Of a DNA stretch of 64,000 nt, positions 25,156-36,686 are shown one piece after another. The DNA is taken from the NCBI RefSeq assembly GCF_014841115.1, contig NZ_JACYTP010000017.1:30953-94952 (forward strand). Reading direction: 5' to 3'. Source of the stretch: Photobacterium arenosum. GTDB taxonomy: Bacteria > Pseudomonadota > Gammaproteobacteria > Enterobacterales > Vibrionaceae. The translations under genes were made by a program, and so were the position numbers. The notes beneath the pieces are model-generated. The model did no database searches, was not told the origin of the DNA, and worked only from the letters and a program-made list of their open reading frames with translations. Numbering within the stretch: the first letter of the stretch is position 1; each line of letters starts with the position of its first letter.

Positions 25156-28100
25156 TTAGGCCGGGTCTAACTCGAGTTGCCTGCCCGGTTCCGGCTCACC
25201 TTTCGGTTCCTGACCAAAACCACGCAAGCCCACCACATGGACGTGTTCCCGATCTTTAAAGATCTTGCGCACAAGCTTGTAGGTGGTGCCCTTCTCCGGG
25301 CTGATATTCTCTGGCGCAGCAATCAACAGCTGCATGTCCAGACGATCACACAGCTCGAACAGAGTTGCGATAGACTTGGCATCCAGTCGCGCTGCCTCAT
25401 CCAGGAACAGCAGACGACATGGAATAATATCTTTACCGCGCAGACGACGGGCTTCTTCTTCCCAGCTCTGCACAACCATCAGTAAGATAGCCTGGCCTGT
25501 ACCAATAGCCTCACCGGTTGACAATGCGCCCGATTCCGCCTGCAGCCAGCCATCTGTACCACGGTTAACTTCAATGCTGAGTTCCAGATAGTTCCGGTAG
25601 TCCAGCAGTTCCTCACCCAGGGTTTGCGGCGAACGCTGACCCATATCAATATGCGGATTCAGTCGCTGGAACAACTTGGCAATGGCTTCAGAGAAAGTCA
25701 GACGATTATTGCCGAACAAATCCTGATGCTGATCCTGCTGATCAGCAAGACCCGTCAGCAGAGATTCATGGGTTTCGCGCACGTTAACATTCAGACGCAC
25801 CCCTTTCACCTGACCGAAACTGATGTTCTGCAGACCCTGGTTCAGCATCTTAATGCGGTTTTGCTCGCGCATAATGGTCTTGCGGATGATATTCGCCACA
25901 CTGTCTGAGCTGATAGCCAGACGCTTTTCACGTGCTGTCAGCTCTTCTGTCAGACGGGCCAGCTCAACTTCCATCTCTTCGATGGCCTCAACCGGATCGT
26001 CGGTACGGATAATATCGTGGCGGATACGCTCACGCAGATGCTGGTACACAGCAATGTAGAACAATACTTTTCGCTCCGGACGTGATACGTCTTCAGAAGC
26101 ACGCAGTGCATCACGCAGCGTTTCATTATCGGCCACGGCCAGACGCAGTGCGCCCAGGGCTTTATCTGACAATGAGCGCAGTTCGTCGGCCGTCATGTAG
26201 GCCATTTCGCGGCGATGCAGACGGCGTTCAACATCACTTTCTCGAGCCAGTCGCAGCACGGCACACCAGCCCGCTTTGGTGTTCACCACCAGGGTGCGTA
26301 AGTCGATATAATCTTTTTCTACCTTGCGCAGACGCTTCACCAGATTACGCATTTCCATATCCAGTGACGTGGTGGCTTTTTCCAGCTCGCTGCGACGGTT
26401 ACGGGAACTGTGCAGACGCTCATGCAACTCATCACGACGCAGGCGTGCACGTTCTTCCGCTTCTAGATCAGCGCGGACACCCAGTTCCTGCAGCTCGCGT
26501 TCAAATTCCTGTACGGTTTCCTGCTTGGCCTGGTGTGAACTTTTCAGCGACGCCAGCAACTGGTTGTACTGGTTGCTCTGAGTCTGCGCCTGTTTCAGGC
26601 TCTCACGGTGGCGGGCACGTTCGCGTTCCGCCGTTTCCAGTTTGGTTTTCAGCTGCTCGTTGAGCTCAGAGCTCTTGCTCAGCAGCTCAACCGCATCGGC
26701 ATAGCCAAAGTGGTGGCGACGTTCAACCAAATCAGCCAGTGCAAAAATCTGGCTTTTCAGGGTCTGAAGGGCCTGATCCGCATCCTGATACTCGGCCTGC
26801 ATGGCATCAAACCGCTCAGGATCGGTATCCAGTGCCGACACCAGACCTTCCAGCTCTTCCAGTGCTTTGCCGTGACGTTCAAGGTAATGACGTGCTTCGT
26901 CAATCTGGGAAAGCTGCTGCTCCACCTCTTCAAGGCGGGCGGCGATCGTCTCATCTTCTAACAAGGCCACGACCGGCTGCAGTTTGGATAACAGCGATAA
27001 ACCTTCACGTGCAGCGGTGAGCTGGCTGCGCTGCTGCTGCTCGGTGGCTTCGGTGTCATTCAACTGACGCTGAATCTGATTACGTTTTTCACGCGCGATA
27101 CGAATTGCTTCTTCCGGATCGGCATCGAAAGCGACCGCCAGATGGCTGGCGACGAAGGCATTGAAGCTCTGGTACAAACGCTGAAGTTTCTGCGCATCAA
27201 AAGATGCCTTGGCGTGATCCTCAACAATCTGATCACGCTCTTCGCGCAGAATCGCCAGACGCTGCTCGCGGGCGGCCCGGCCAAACAGTGGCACTTTCGG
27301 GAATCGGGAATAACGCAACTGCTGCTGATTGAGCTGAACGCACACTGCGCCTTCCAGTTCGTCAACAACAAAGCTGCTGTCGTCAAACGAGTCCGCTTCG
27401 CCTTCGATGATATACAGATCGTCCGGGCAGTCATCCAGCCCTGAGAGTTTCTCGCGGACTGACTGAAGATCCTGTACCACGATGGCATGGCGTGCAGGAC
27501 CGTACATGGCACTGAAGTACGGCGCATCATCAATCGTGATGTCGTCATAAATCTCAGACAGTAAGGTACCGCCCAGCACATCGGCAATCACACGCAAACG
27601 AGAATCATCGCTGCCGCCCGGCAAGGCCAGACGTTCGATTTCATGTTCTACATTTTGCTTGCGCACTGCCAGCTTGTCTCTGGCATGAATGGCGTCACGC
27701 TCAGACTCCAGCGTCTGATGCATGGCCGTCATCACCGCCTGGCTGTCATAAAGATCCTGGCCAGATTGTTCTGCCAGTTTTTCCAGCGCATCACTGGCAG
27801 CAATCCAGGTCGGCGCTTTGCCTTCCTGCAGGCTGATGTCTTTCGACAACTGCTGTTCCTGGCGGCGCAGCTCACTGCGTTTTTCCACCAGATCAGACTG
27901 GTTCTGCTCCAGACTCTCTAAGGTTGCTTCGTGACGGGCCTGCTCTTCAGCCAGCGCCAGTTCGCCATCAATCTCAACGGCAAAACGTTTCGCGTAAGTA
28001 TCTGCCAGTTCCTGGGCCTGACGCTGGTGACGCATGCTGCGCTCCAGATCGCGATACTGAGCACTCAGCTGTTCACTGCGCTGAGCAATGATCCGCAATT

Positions 28101-29616
28101 CACGGCCTGTCGCCAGTAATTCACGGGCTTTTTCACCTGCCGATGCACGATCAACAGCACCGGCAATGGTCACCACCAGCTGCAGACCACGCTCAAATTG
28201 CTGCGCCGCGGCTGCAGACATATCCAGCTTATGTTTGAGTGCCAGCAATGCCGTGGTTTTACTGTCTTGCTGCTGTTTCAGGCTGGACAGGCGTTCAGCG
28301 GCATTCTCCTGATCCAGCGTGTCATCTGCCGAAATCTGACGGGCCTTTTCCAGCGCCTGAACGGCTTGCTGGTACTGTAAGGCGCGGGTTTGCTGTGCAT
28401 CCAATGCCTGCTGATAATCAGCCAGCTGAGATTTCAGGCTGTCGACCTCGTCTTCACTGAGCATGGCCTGTTCTTCCGCCAGTGCCAGTTGCTCAGCCGC
28501 TTCTTCGACAATCATGACCTGCTCTTCCAGACGCTCAGTCAGCTCAAGAAGATCATCACGGTAACGCTCTATTTTTTCCTGCTGGCGAACGGCCGTCTGA
28601 ACCAGTTGTAAGTGATCCGATGCCGCCTGATGATCCTGCTCCAGCGCACTCTCGTTGTCTTTCAGCTCGTCGAGCTCTTGCGACATGTTGCCGAACACCT
28701 GCTGTTGATCAATCAGCGTCTGGCGTGAGCCCAGTAATTCGCGACGCAGACCAAGTGTCTGTTCCAGCTTGATACGGCGCTCGTTGGCATGACGCATGTA
28801 GTCGGCAGCCACATAATTGGTCGCTTCAGTGATCAGGTGTTTAAACAGATCACGATCGCTCTGGGTCACTTTGATCGCTTCGAGCGTCATGCGGTTTTCA
28901 CGCAGCGCCGCTTCCATATCCTGGAAGGCTTTCTTCACGCCAGAGTTATGCGGCAACAGGTAATCACGCAGCGAGCGTGTAATAGCACTGGAAATACCGC
29001 CATACAGCGACGCTTCGATTAAACGGTAGAACTTAGACCTGTCGGTACTGTTACGCAGCTTCTTCGGCAAAACACCGAATTCAAACATCTGCGTGTGGTA
29101 GTCCGTAACAGAAGAGAAAGTTTTAAACTGTACACCTTCGTACTGAGACACAGCGTCTTTCACTTCATTGATCTGACGCACTCGTGCCTGGTTCTCAGAC
29201 AGGGTTTCCACCAGAATATCCGTCGGTTTCACCGCTGACGGTAAGCCTTGGATCAGGAAAGGTTTGATGTCGACTTTCTTGTCCCGGCCGGCAACCTGCT
29301 GCAGTTTCACCGCAAAAATAATGCGCTGGTTCTTGGAGTTGACGATATCGAGCGCAGAATAACAGGCGCCTGGCTTGAGCTTGCCGTGTAACCCCTTATC
29401 ACGGGACGCATTGGAACTTCCCGCTTCTGTGGTATTACGAAAGTGCAGCAGGCTCTGATCAGGGATCAAAGATGTGATAAACGCAGCCATGGTGGTGGAT
29501 TTACCCGCACCATTACCGCCGGAAAGTGTGGTGACCAGTTGGTCAATATCAAATGTCCGGGCAAAGAAGCCGTTCCAGTTAACCATGGTCAGAGATTGGT
29601 ACTTACCGCGCTCCAT
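25156..29616 (-). CDS. mukB: Chromosome condensin ATPase MukB
   Basis: 1486 residues, the same length as E. coli MukB. The Walker A motif is GGNGAGKST at residues 33-41, near the N-terminus. Two very long coiled-coil arms flank a hinge at about residues 660-780. The ABC signature [14 protein letters not shown] and Walker [12 protein letters not shown] lie near residues 1360 and 1405. MukB dimerises through the hinge, and MukF (kleisin) with MukE closes the heads to organise and segregate the chromosome. The start overlaps the mukE stop codon (TGATG). It is the last gene of cmoM-mukF-mukE-mukB. Confidence 0.98.
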   Translation of the reverse strand: MERGKYQSLTMVNWNGFFARTFDIDQLVTTLSGGNGAGKSTTMAAFITSLIPDQSLLHFRNTTEAGSSNASRDKGLHGKLKPGACYSALDIVNSKNQRIIFAVKLQQVAGRDKKVDIKPFLIQGLPSAVKPTDILVETLSENQARVRQINEVKDAVSQYEGVQFKTFSSVTDYHTQMFEFGVLPKKLRNSTDRSKFYRLIEASLYGGISSAITRSLRDYLLPHNSGVKKAFQDMEAALRENRMTLEAIKVTQSDRDLFKHLITEATNYVAADYMRHANERRIKLEQTLGLRRELLGSRQTLIDQQQVFGNMSQELDELKDNESALEQDHQAASDHLQLVQTAVRQQEKIERYRDDLLELTERLEEQVMIVEEAAEQLALAEEQAMLSEDEVDSLKSQLADYQQALDAQQTRALQYQQAVQALEKARQISADDTLDQENAAERLSSLKQQQDSKTTALLALKHKLDMSAAAAQQFERGLQLVVTIAGAVDRASAGEKARELLATGRELRIIAQRSEQLSAQYRDLERSMRHQRQAQELADTYAKRFAVEIDGELALAEEQARHEATLESLEQNQSDLVEKRSELRRQEQQLSKDISLQEGKAPTWIAASDALEKLAEQSGQDLYDSQAVMTAMHQTLESERDAIHARDKLAVRKQNVEHEIERLALPGGSDDSRLRVIADVLGGTLLSEIYDDITIDDAPYFSAMYGPARHAIVVQDLQSVREKLSGLDDCPDDLYIIEGEADSFDDSSFVVDELEGAVCVQLNQQQLRYSRFPKVPLFGRAAREQRLAILREERDQIVEDHAKASFDAQKLQRLYQSFNAFVASHLAVAFDADPEEAIRIAREKRNQIQRQLNDTEATEQQQRSQLTAAREGLSLLSKLQPVVALLEDETIAARLEEVEQQLSQIDEARHYLERHGKALEELEGLVSALDTDPERFDAMQAEYQDADQALQTLKSQIFALADLVERRHHFGYADAVELLSKSSELNEQLKTKLETAERERARHRESLKQAQTQSNQYNQLLASLKSSHQAKQETVQEFERELQELGVRADLEAEERARLRRDELHERLHSSRNRRSELEKATTSLDMEMRNLVKRLRKVEKDYIDLRTLVVNTKAGWCAVLRLARESDVERRLHRREMAYMTADELRSLSDKALGALRLAVADNETLRDALRASEDVSRPERKVLFYIAVYQHLRERIRHDIIRTDDPVEAIEEMEVELARLTEELTAREKRLAISSDSVANIIRKTIMREQNRIKMLNQGLQNISFGQVKGVRLNVNVRETHESLLTGLADQQDQHQDLFGNNRLTFSEAIAKLFQRLNPHIDMGQRSPQTLGEELLDYRNYLELSIEVNRGTDGWLQAESGALSTGEAIGTGQAILLMVVQSWEEEARRLRGKDIIPCRLLFLDEAARLDAKSIATLFELCDRLDMQLLIAAPENISPEKGTTYKLVRKIFKDREHVHVVGLRGFGQEPKGEPEPGRQLELDPA

Positions 29617-30344
29617 CAGGCGTGTTCCTCTTGCTCGGTTTCTTCATCACTTGCAGTGTCGTTCGGTTGCTCTGCCTCAATCAAACTGGATTGAGTCGGC
29701 AATTGCTGATGCACTATGGCTTCGCCGTCACGGATCAGGCGAAGCTGAGCTTCCCGGATATCATCACTGCTACGCACATCTGCACCAAAGCGGAATACCG
29801 CTTCACTGATGCGGAATTTACCGCTGTCGCCCAGCATGATCACCATGCCCAGACGGCGCATACGGCGCAGGGAAGTTTTCACTTTATCGAACAGTTTTTC
29901 ACGATCCAGATCAGAGCCTGACGCCCGGTTGGTCACCAGCTTCATGAGTTTCTTTTCGTCGGCCAGCGACAAAAGCTCATCAAACAGTTCCTGATTGGTA
30001 AATATCCCCTCATGGGCCAGACGTTCAGGGCTCAGGTACAGGAAGCACAGTACTTTTCCTACCAGCATATCCAGCTCAGACAGCACAGAGCGGCCAATCA
30101 GCGAGGTGGAGCGGGGACGCAGATAGAAGAAGCCTTCAGGGGCTCTGACCAGTTCAGCGTTATAGCGCTTATAAAACAGCATCAGGTCCTGCTCAAACTC
30201 CAGCAAAAAAGCATGATTATCCAAATCTTCGCTGGAAACATGGCGGCCCGAACGCAATGCATTATCCAATGCCGGGAACAAGGGGTTGGCAATGGCTTTG
30301 GCCAGATTCTCTGGCATAAATTCTTCAATATTTGTCAATGACAT
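29616..30344 (-). CDS. mukE: Condensin subunit MukE
   Basis: 242 residues with the winged-helix MukE fold, beginning [24 protein letters not shown] in part (the family N-terminus) and containing [20 protein letters not shown]. An acidic tail (after about residue 220) is slightly longer than in E. coli (234 residues). It forms the MukE4-MukF2 subcomplex that regulates the MukB ATPase and DNA access. It overlaps mukF by 20 bp and mukB by 1 bp, so translation is coupled. Confidence 0.96.
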   Translation of the reverse strand: MSLTNIEEFMPENLAKAIANPLFPALDNALRSGRHVSSEDLDNHAFLLEFEQDLMLFYKRYNAELVRAPEGFFYLRPRSTSLIGRSVLSELDMLVGKVLCFLYLSPERLAHEGIFTNQELFDELLSLADEKKLMKLVTNRASGSDLDREKLFDKVKTSLRRMRRLGMVIMLGDSGKFRISEAVFRFGADVRSSDDIREAQLRLIRDGEAIVHQQLPTQSSLIEAEQPNDTASDEETEQEEHA

Positions 30345-31653
30345 TGGCTTGTACCTTGGCTCCGTAGTCGTTGATCAGTTCCCAATCAGGCTGAATCGCA
30401 CTGAAATCCGACTCGGAATAACCGAGCCTCACGGCCTGATCGACAATAATACGAGCTAAATCAAAATGTTGTGCATGGGAATGCTGGCTCAGATATTCCC
30501 GGATCAAGGCGCCCAGATTAATGGCGGCGCCCTGAGATTTATGAATATCCAGCATTTCAGCAATTCTTTCACTGAGCTGATCATTGACCTGGCTCAGTTC
30601 TTCAAATTCAACCGTTTCCGGCACTATGCCTGTTACTTCATCGTCACGCAGGACCAGTTCTTCATCACGCATGTCCAGCAGGCGATCAGCATCGGCGTAA
30701 GTGAGCTGCCATGGTGCGTCGAAAAACTCGGCGACCGACTGGCGCAAACGCTGGCTGAAGGCACGGTTTTTGTCCATATCAATGGCGGTACGGATAAACT
30801 TATGCACATGGCGGTCGTAGCCGATCCACAAGTCTATTGCCTGCTGACCCCAGTTAATGATCCGGTCCAGTTTTGCCTGCAGCGAGTACACCATGCCTTC
30901 GACATATTCCAGATCCAGATCCGAGGTTATGCTTACTGCATCCTGAATGGCAAGCAGCTGGGTTTGCAGCTGATCACCGGCTGCTTGCAGAGTATCCTGA
31001 AGCTCGCGCAGCGTACTGGAGGTTTCATTAAGCAGGCTTTCACAGTTGGTAATGGCCGCACGCCAGTCCTGATTCAGCAGTTCAGCAATGTCTTCTTTCA
31101 CCTGCTGCTGCTGCTCATCCATGGTGCGCTGGTTCAGATCGATACGATCAAAAATCTCGGCCACTGAATATTTCAGTACCGCATAGACGTTGATCTTCCA
31201 GTGCTGTTCATTGCCGCCTTCATGGGCAGCGACCGCTGCTTTGGTCAGCTCATCGGCCACCATAGCCAACTGAATCGACAGCTTCATCGATGAGAACTCG
31301 CGATGACGGGCGTAGTAATCGGCAATACCCAGTGCCAACGGACTGAGCCGGTAAATACTGGCACCTTCTGTCATTTCACTGGTAAAACGGGAAATCAGAC
31401 GCTGGCGCACCAGTTCGTTGATTGCGTTATTGGCGCGGAAAACCAGGGTGTCTTTCGACTGGTCAAACATATCGCTCACGATTTTGAACGCATCGACCAG
31501 TTCACCTTCCCCCAGTTCCTCATCCAGACGCTCGCCGCTTAACACGGCAATCGCCAATAAAAATGCCAGTCTTTCCGTTGGCAGGTTAAGGGCGAATTCA
31601 TGTTGTTTCACCCAGGTCACCAGCTCAGGAACAGTCTGGGATTGGTCACTCAT
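30325..31653 (-). CDS. mukF: Condensin kleisin MukF
   Basis: 442 residues (E. coli 440). The N-terminal winged-helix dimerisation domain ([18 protein letters not shown]) is followed by a helical bundle, an acidic linker region (about residues 330-350) and a C-terminal winged helix that caps the MukB head. It is the first condensin gene, 50 bp downstream of cmoM, and overlaps mukE. Confidence 0.96.
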   Translation of the reverse strand: MSDQSQTVPELVTWVKQHEFALNLPTERLAFLLAIAVLSGERLDEELGEGELVDAFKIVSDMFDQSKDTLVFRANNAINELVRQRLISRFTSEMTEGASIYRLSPLALGIADYYARHREFSSMKLSIQLAMVADELTKAAVAAHEGGNEQHWKINVYAVLKYSVAEIFDRIDLNQRTMDEQQQQVKEDIAELLNQDWRAAITNCESLLNETSSTLRELQDTLQAAGDQLQTQLLAIQDAVSITSDLDLEYVEGMVYSLQAKLDRIINWGQQAIDLWIGYDRHVHKFIRTAIDMDKNRAFSQRLRQSVAEFFDAPWQLTYADADRLLDMRDEELVLRDDEVTGIVPETVEFEELSQVNDQLSERIAEMLDIHKSQGAAINLGALIREYLSQHSHAQHFDLARIIVDQAVRLGYSESDFSAIQPDWELINDYGAKVQANVIDKY

Positions 31654-31703
31654 CCGTTGTCCTTATTTGTTAGATTTATTACTTGCAACCGGCTTTATGT
31701 TTC

Positions 31704-32498
31704 TTACTGCAACGGTTTCTGAGCGTATACATGGATATACCGCCCTAAAGATAAATACGGTTCCTGACGGCAGAGACGCTGCTCCATCGCCAGTAATTGT
31801 TCAAGACTGTAGTCACCCACCCTGTCGGTACGCATGTAATCATGAAAAGTCCGTACACCGGTTTTACCCAAAATGGTAAAACCGCCTTCCGTGAGCCATG
31901 CATACACCTCTTCCGGTGTCTGTGCCGACTGGGGCTGAAGCTTGAATCGTTTGCGGTGTGGCATCCCTTGTTCTACGTGGGTTAGATTACCGCAAATAAG
32001 GTTCTTAAACAGCAAGCCATTATGGTTATAAAACATGACGGACACTATCCCGCCAGGTTTCAGCTGCTTCATCAGGTGTTCGAGTGCGGCACGCGGATCG
32101 CTCAGCCATTCCATTACCGCATGGAACAAAATCAAATCGACCGGCTCATCCAGGTATTGATCAACCTGCTGCACCGGACAATGTATGAGTCGATATTGCT
32201 CAAGCAGGCCATTTTTGGCAATTTCCACACCTGCCAGTTTCAGCATTTCTCCAGAAAGATCACATAAAGTGATGGTATGACCACGTTTCGCAATCAATTG
32301 CGATAACTGTCCCATTCCGCCGCCAGCATCCAGCACATGCAATAATGCGCCCGGCTCTGCTGATGTCGCGTCAAGGGTATGTAAAATCTGCTCCAAATCT
32401 TGCCATACGACAGTCTGACGGATCAGCCCTTTTGCTGTACCGTAGATGTTTTCTGAGAACTTTTGGGCTAAATCATCAAAATTTCGATCTCTGATCAC
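31704..32498 (-). CDS. cmoM: tRNA 5-carboxymethoxyuridine methyltransferase CmoM (SmtA)
   Basis: 264 residues, a class I SAM-dependent methyltransferase. Motif I is VLDAGGGMGQLS (near residue 57), followed by ITLCDLSGEML and an LILFHAVMEWL motif IV. The N-terminus (DRNFDDLAQKFSENIYGTAKG) matches E. coli SmtA/CmoM, which methylates cmo5U34 of certain tRNAs. It is the first gene of the mukFEB transcript and divergent from elyC, as in E. coli. Confidence 0.93.
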   Translation of the reverse strand: MIRDRNFDDLAQKFSENIYGTAKGLIRQTVVWQDLEQILHTLDATSAEPGALLHVLDAGGGMGQLSQLIAKRGHTITLCDLSGEMLKLAGVEIAKNGLLEQYRLIHCPVQQVDQYLDEPVDLILFHAVMEWLSDPRAALEHLMKQLKPGGIVSVMFYNHNGLLFKNLICGNLTHVEQGMPHRKRFKLQPQSAQTPEEVYAWLTEGGFTILGKTGVRTFHDYMRTDRVGDYSLEQLLAMEQRLCRQEPYLSLGRYIHVYAQKPLQ

Positions 32499-32615
32499 GT
32501 CAGTTTTCGTTATGATAGTGGCCTAGTCAGATGCTTATTGTGTCACAAGCTTTAGAGTAATAAAGACTTGGAGCGCGTATTCAAGCTCAATTGCTGAAAT
32601 TTCGGACGACCTGAT

Positions 32616-33428
32616 ATGTTTGAACTGAAAAAAATCTTGTCAGCTTTTTTGATGCCCCTTCCTTTGCTGCTGATCGTGGGCATCACAGGGTTGATGATAC
32701 TCTGGTTTACCCGTCGCCATAAATTGGCCGGGTACATGCTGGCCGTCTCCTTATTGGGTATTTTCCTGGTTGCCTTTCAGCCTGTCTCCAGTAGCCTGCT
32801 GACCCCGTTAGAACGTCAGTATAAAGGCTATATTCCTTCCGGACAGCCGGTGGATTACATTATGGTGCTAGGTAACAGCCATGTAGTCGACAAAGATCTG
32901 CCTATCACCTCTGAGCTGTCACGCGCCTCGCTGATGCGCCTTGCTGAAGCCATACGTATCCATAATCTGTCACCCGGTTCCAAAATCATCCTGTCAGGCT
33001 ATGACGGAGGCACTGAAATCAGTCAGGCCAGAATGATGGCAAAAGTGGCCATCGCATTAGGGGTGAATAAACTGGATATACTTTTGCTGGAAACCGCAAA
33101 AGATACCTGGGAAGAAGCCTTTCAGGCCGCTTCTGTGGTCGGCAAGCGCAACTTGGTTCTTGTGACTTCAGCCAGCCATATGCCGCGTGCCATCACCGAA
33201 TTCAGTCAGGCTGGCCTGAGCCCGATTCCTGCCCCGACAAATTATCTCGCCAGTGATGAAATCCACCAGCCCTGGCTGAAATACGCACCTAAAGCCCAGT
33301 ATCTGGAACAAACAGAGCGATTCTGGCATGAAACGCTGGGGAAATGGTGGCAGAAATTGCGTGACATGGCCGACAGCGCCGCGCCCGTCAATGTCGTGCA
33401 GCCTGTCGCCAACAACACCGCCGCCTGA
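32616..33428 (+). CDS. elyC: Envelope biogenesis factor ElyC (DUF218)
   Basis: 270 residues with two N-terminal membrane helices (about residues 11-30 and 37-56) and a periplasmic DUF218 domain: YIMVLGNSHV, LSGYDGG, TWEEAFQA, LVTSASHMPRA. E. coli ElyC (YcbC) supports peptidoglycan assembly at low temperature, probably through lipid-carrier use. It is divergent from cmoM (117 bp). After the stop an 8-bp hairpin (33443-33465) without a T-run may be a weak terminator. Confidence 0.92.
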   Translation: MFELKKILSAFLMPLPLLLIVGITGLMILWFTRRHKLAGYMLAVSLLGIFLVAFQPVSSSLLTPLERQYKGYIPSGQPVDYIMVLGNSHVVDKDLPITSELSRASLMRLAEAIRIHNLSPGSKIILSGYDGGTEISQARMMAKVAIALGVNKLDILLLETAKDTWEEAFQAASVVGKRNLVLVTSASHMPRAITEFSQAGLSPIPAPTNYLASDEIHQPWLKYAPKAQYLEQTERFWHETLGKWWQKLRDMADSAAPVNVVQPVANNTAA

Positions 33429-33502
33429 AACGCTTCAATACAACAGCCAGCTCACTGCTGGCTGTCACTGCACAATTATTCCCCTCCAATAGGTTACAGC
33501 TT

Positions 33503-33522
33503 AACCAATATTCCATTTGGTT
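33503..33522. promoter_or_regulatory. Dyad upstream of tcyP
   Basis: AACCAA (33503-33508) and TTGGTT (33517-33522) form a six-base inverted repeat with an 8-bp spacer, about 145 bp before the tcyP ATG. It could be a regulator site (CysB is a natural guess for cystine uptake), but it does not match a consensus well. Confidence 0.25.
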
Positions 33523-33665
33523 TTAACATGTTCGATTTTTGAATAGTTAAAGTAATTAGGAAACATTCCTTAAACTCCGCTTAATCCCTATGATGCTGAA
33601 AACATTTTTTGACAGCTCTGCGCAACATGTTATGCAGGCTGGATACCTTATGAATAGAGAGAAGT

Positions 33666-35054
33666 ATGTTTCTAATCGTGAACCTGGCGGTATTTGCGCT
33701 GCTGATTGCCTTTCTGGTGAAACAACAAAGCAGTGATCAAACCCTGTCCAAGCGTGTATTTACAGGTCTGGGACTGGGTGTCATTTTTGGTGCGGCGCTG
33801 CAGTTTTTTTACGGTGCCGGGCATGAAGCCATTGCAACCACACTCAAGTATGTCGGTATTGTCGGTTCAGGCTATGTCAGCCTGTTAAAAATGATTGTGA
33901 TGCCTTTGATCATGGTGTCGATTATCGCCGCTATCGTCAAAGTGAAGAATGCCGGTTCACTGGGCAAAATTTCAGGCCTGAGCATTGGTATCCTGCTGGC
34001 AACCACAGCCGTATCTGCACTGATAGGTATTCTGGTCAGCAACATGTTTGGTCTGAGCGCTGAAGGCATTGTTCAGGGCGCGCGTGAAATTGCCCGTGGT
34101 GAAGCACTGCAGACCCGTCTGGCCTCGGTAGAGACGCTGTCTCTGGCTGACATGATTATTTCTTTCTTCCCTGGTAATCCGTTTGCCGATTTGGCAGGCA
34201 GCCGTCCAACCTCAACCATTGCAGTGGTGATCTTCTCCGCGTTCATCGGTGTCGCCAGCCTGACCGTTATCCGCACTCAGCCAGAACTGGGCAAGAGCCT
34301 GGAAACCTTTGTCAATGTAGCACAGGAAGTTGTCCGAACTCTGGTGCGCATGGTGCTGGCTCTGACACCGTATGGCGTACTGGCACTGATGACCAAAGTC
34401 GTTGCCGGTTCAAACTACAGCGATATTCTGAATCTGCTCAACTTCGTGGTGGCTTCCTACGTCGGCCTGGGGCTGATTCTGGTAATGCACCTGATTCTGG
34501 TAGCTGGTGTCGGTGTGAACCCGGTTCGCTTCCTGAAAAAAATCCTGCCGGTGCTGACTTTTGCCTTCACCTCACGTTCCAGCGCAGGCACCCTGCCGCT
34601 GAACATTGAGACTCAGGTGAAAAAACTGGGTAACGGTGAAGCCGTTTCTAATTTCTCTGCCTCTTTCGGTGCCACCATGGGCCAGAACGGCTGTGCCGGT
34701 CTGTACCCGGCCATGCTGGCGGTGATGATTGCCCCGACCCTTGGCATTGACCCGCTGGATCCGGGCTTCATTATGACCTTGATTGCAATCGTTACTATCA
34801 GCTCATTCGGTATTGCTGGTGTGGGTGGCGGTGCAACGTTTGCTGCAATTATCGTTCTGTCTGCGCTGGATATGCCGGTGGCTCTGGCTGGCCTGCTGAT
34901 TTCCATTGAGCCTCTGATTGATATGGGCCGTACTGCGGTGAATGTCAGCGGTTCGATGACTGCCGGTACAGTGACATCCCGGGTACTGGGACAAGCAGAC
35001 AACAGCATTTTCGACAGCGATGAAGAAATCAGTGGTGAGCGGGCTAACGCCTGA
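33666..35054 (+). CDS. tcyP: L-cystine symporter TcyP
   Basis: 462 residues of the dicarboxylate/amino acid:cation symporter family. TcyP-type segments are evident: LKMIVMPLIMVSII near residue 76, FTSRSSAGTLPLNIETQVKK in the re-entrant loop region and ASFGATMGQNGCAGLYPAML in helix 7. It imports L-cystine at the inner membrane. GAGAGAAG precedes the ATG. It stands alone with its own terminator, inserted between elyC and kdsB relative to the E. coli order. Confidence 0.93.
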   Translation: MFLIVNLAVFALLIAFLVKQQSSDQTLSKRVFTGLGLGVIFGAALQFFYGAGHEAIATTLKYVGIVGSGYVSLLKMIVMPLIMVSIIAAIVKVKNAGSLGKISGLSIGILLATTAVSALIGILVSNMFGLSAEGIVQGAREIARGEALQTRLASVETLSLADMIISFFPGNPFADLAGSRPTSTIAVVIFSAFIGVASLTVIRTQPELGKSLETFVNVAQEVVRTLVRMVLALTPYGVLALMTKVVAGSNYSDILNLLNFVVASYVGLGLILVMHLILVAGVGVNPVRFLKKILPVLTFAFTSRSSAGTLPLNIETQVKKLGNGEAVSNFSASFGATMGQNGCAGLYPAMLAVMIAPTLGIDPLDPGFIMTLIAIVTISSFGIAGVGGGATFAAIIVLSALDMPVALAGLLISIEPLIDMGRTAVNVSGSMTAGTVTSRVLGQADNSIFDSDEEISGERANA

Positions 35055-35075
35055 TCCGCTAGCAATACGGATACA

Positions 35076-35105
35076 CAAACAGCCCGGTCCTGACCGGGCT
35101 GTTTG
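35076..35105. terminator. Terminator between tcyP and the serine hydrolase gene
   Basis: CAAACAGCCCGGTC (35076-35089) and GACCGGGCTGTTTG (35092-35105) form a perfect 14-bp inverted repeat with a very short loop. It lies between convergent genes and is likely to serve mainly tcyP. Confidence 0.8.
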
Positions 35106-35143
35106 CATTCAGGGTTATCACATGTTTACGTCATGCCCATTTT

Positions 35144-36457
35144 TCAAAACCTTTCCAGCGTTTTCATCATCTGATCAATCAGCGCGGCGCGCTTTCTGAA
35201 ATCAACAAAAAAATTATTAATCAACAACACCAAACCATCCCCTGTCTCCGGATCAACCATGACGCGAGATAGAATGCCCGGCCCACCGCCATCATGGCCC
35301 CAAAATGCCCCGTAACGGGGAGATTTGAATTGAAACCAGCCCAGCCCAAGCGTACTCCCCGTACGCGGATCATGGCGCTGAACCTGCCACATGCTATTCA
35401 GCGTTTCTCTTTTAAGCAGAGCAGGCGTCGTTTTATCCTGGGGCAAACAGGCACACATCAGGGTGACAAATGCGTTGGTGGAAGATCCTAATAACGCCGC
35501 AGCATTCAACGGTGAATAATACTGACAATCATTAAAGGCAAAATAGGTTTTATGATCATCCGCTGTAACAGCCGTCCGGTCCAAATAGCCTCTGTCCTTC
35601 ATCTGCTGGGTAAATACTGCCATGATTGGGGCTCTTGGGCTGTTTTTGGCCTCATAAGGCGTGATGATTTTTTGCTGATCCAATTCAGCCTTTTGCCAAC
35701 CGATATCCTTCAAACCTAAGGGCGAAAAAATATGCTGCTGGGTATAGTCTTCAAATGAGAGGCGGCTCACCTGCTCAATCAAACAGGCTGCGACCATGGT
35801 ATTCAGGCTCGAATAACCTGCAATCACCCCAATGGGGTCTGGTGTTAATTGCGAAAAATCTCCAGGCTGATAAGGATCAAACGCCAAGGCCGGATCGTGT
35901 AGAGCGCCCCGCGGCGATAAATAAGTCGTCACCCAGGTTTTCAAATCAACCGAGTCCTGCTTGCAGAAAAAATCGGCCATGCTGTCAGGTGCCGATGTCA
36001 TTTTCCGGGTCGACAGCGACGAACTGTGAGTCAGCAAGTGATAAGGAGTAATCGGTGTATCCGGAAAATGCGGATTGCGCAATGTGAACCCCAGGTAGTC
36101 ACTGACATCATCATCCAGCCGGACCTGATTCTGCTCCACCAGCTGCATCAGCGCTATCCAGGTCACCAGCTTAGAGACAGATCCCAGTGTCGGCCAAATA
36201 CTGTCCAGCGTTGCTGGCACTCTGTTTTCCAGGTTCTGGTAGCCAAACCCTCTGCCCCACACCACCTGACCATTTTTGATCAGAACCGCGCCGATAGATG
36301 CAGCCGGTAAATCGGTTAAAGCATCATTGAACATCTCATCCAAAGCCGCCTCCGGCGTTTGGGTATCATGGAGCCACCATGCGCCTGTGGTGCCCGCCAC
36401 ACCAGCAATCACAGCACTTTTCAGTAGACCTCTTCGTGAAATCTTTTGCATTATCAA
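35144..36457 (-). CDS. Tat-exported serine hydrolase, beta-lactamase (class C/esterase) family
   Basis: 437 residues. The N-terminus carries a twin-arginine motif (ISRRGLLKS) and hydrophobic core. The beta-lactamase/PBP-like domain has the nucleophile motif SVSK at residues 93-96, a YSSLN segment where class C enzymes have Y-x-N, and HDGGGPG as the third motif (H-x-G). Members include esterases, D-aminopeptidases and peptidoglycan hydrolases. The variant motifs make true beta-lactam resistance uncertain, and the substrate is unknown. It lies in the accessory segment between elyC and kdsB. Confidence 0.85.
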   Translation of the reverse strand: MIMQKISRRGLLKSAVIAGVAGTTGAWWLHDTQTPEAALDEMFNDALTDLPAASIGAVLIKNGQVVWGRGFGYQNLENRVPATLDSIWPTLGSVSKLVTWIALMQLVEQNQVRLDDDVSDYLGFTLRNPHFPDTPITPYHLLTHSSSLSTRKMTSAPDSMADFFCKQDSVDLKTWVTTYLSPRGALHDPALAFDPYQPGDFSQLTPDPIGVIAGYSSLNTMVAACLIEQVSRLSFEDYTQQHIFSPLGLKDIGWQKAELDQQKIITPYEAKNSPRAPIMAVFTQQMKDRGYLDRTAVTADDHKTYFAFNDCQYYSPLNAAALLGSSTNAFVTLMCACLPQDKTTPALLKRETLNSMWQVQRHDPRTGSTLGLGWFQFKSPRYGAFWGHDGGGPGILSRVMVDPETGDGLVLLINNFFVDFRKRAALIDQMMKTLERF

Positions 36458-36637
36458 CCAGTCATTAACAGTGAAGAAGATTCAGAGATAGGACCCACCC
36501 GGAACACACGAGCGTTCAACCAGCCCCTCTTAAGTAACTGATTTTATAACTGATTGAAAGAAAAAGTCTGCGAAAGATATCACTGATGCGACCAGAACCA
36601 TTAAATGCGGGGGAGAGGAATCAGAATGGTGAATGAA

Positions 36638-36669
36638 AAAAACAGCCGGCCTGGTGGCCGGCTGTTTTT
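36638..36669. terminator. Terminator of the kdsB operon
   Basis: A perfect 14-bp stem, AAAAACAGCCGGCC (36638-36651) and GGCCGGCTGTTTTT (36656-36669), has a TGGT loop. The A-rich left flank gives the T-run needed by minus-strand transcription leaving kdsB. Confidence 0.88.
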
Positions 36670-36686
36670 ATTTCGCCAGATCAATC

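Noticed and set aside
25002..25259. Plus-strand 85-codon frame at the mukB 3' end
   Set aside because: It spans the mukB terminator and the antisense of the mukB C-terminus, with no family resemblance.
25156..29616. Many long open frames antisense to mukB and, similarly, to mfd, msbA, comEC and lolE
   Set aside because: They have no ribosome sites or recognisable motifs and lie opposite strongly conserved coding sequence; they follow from codon bias of the real gene.
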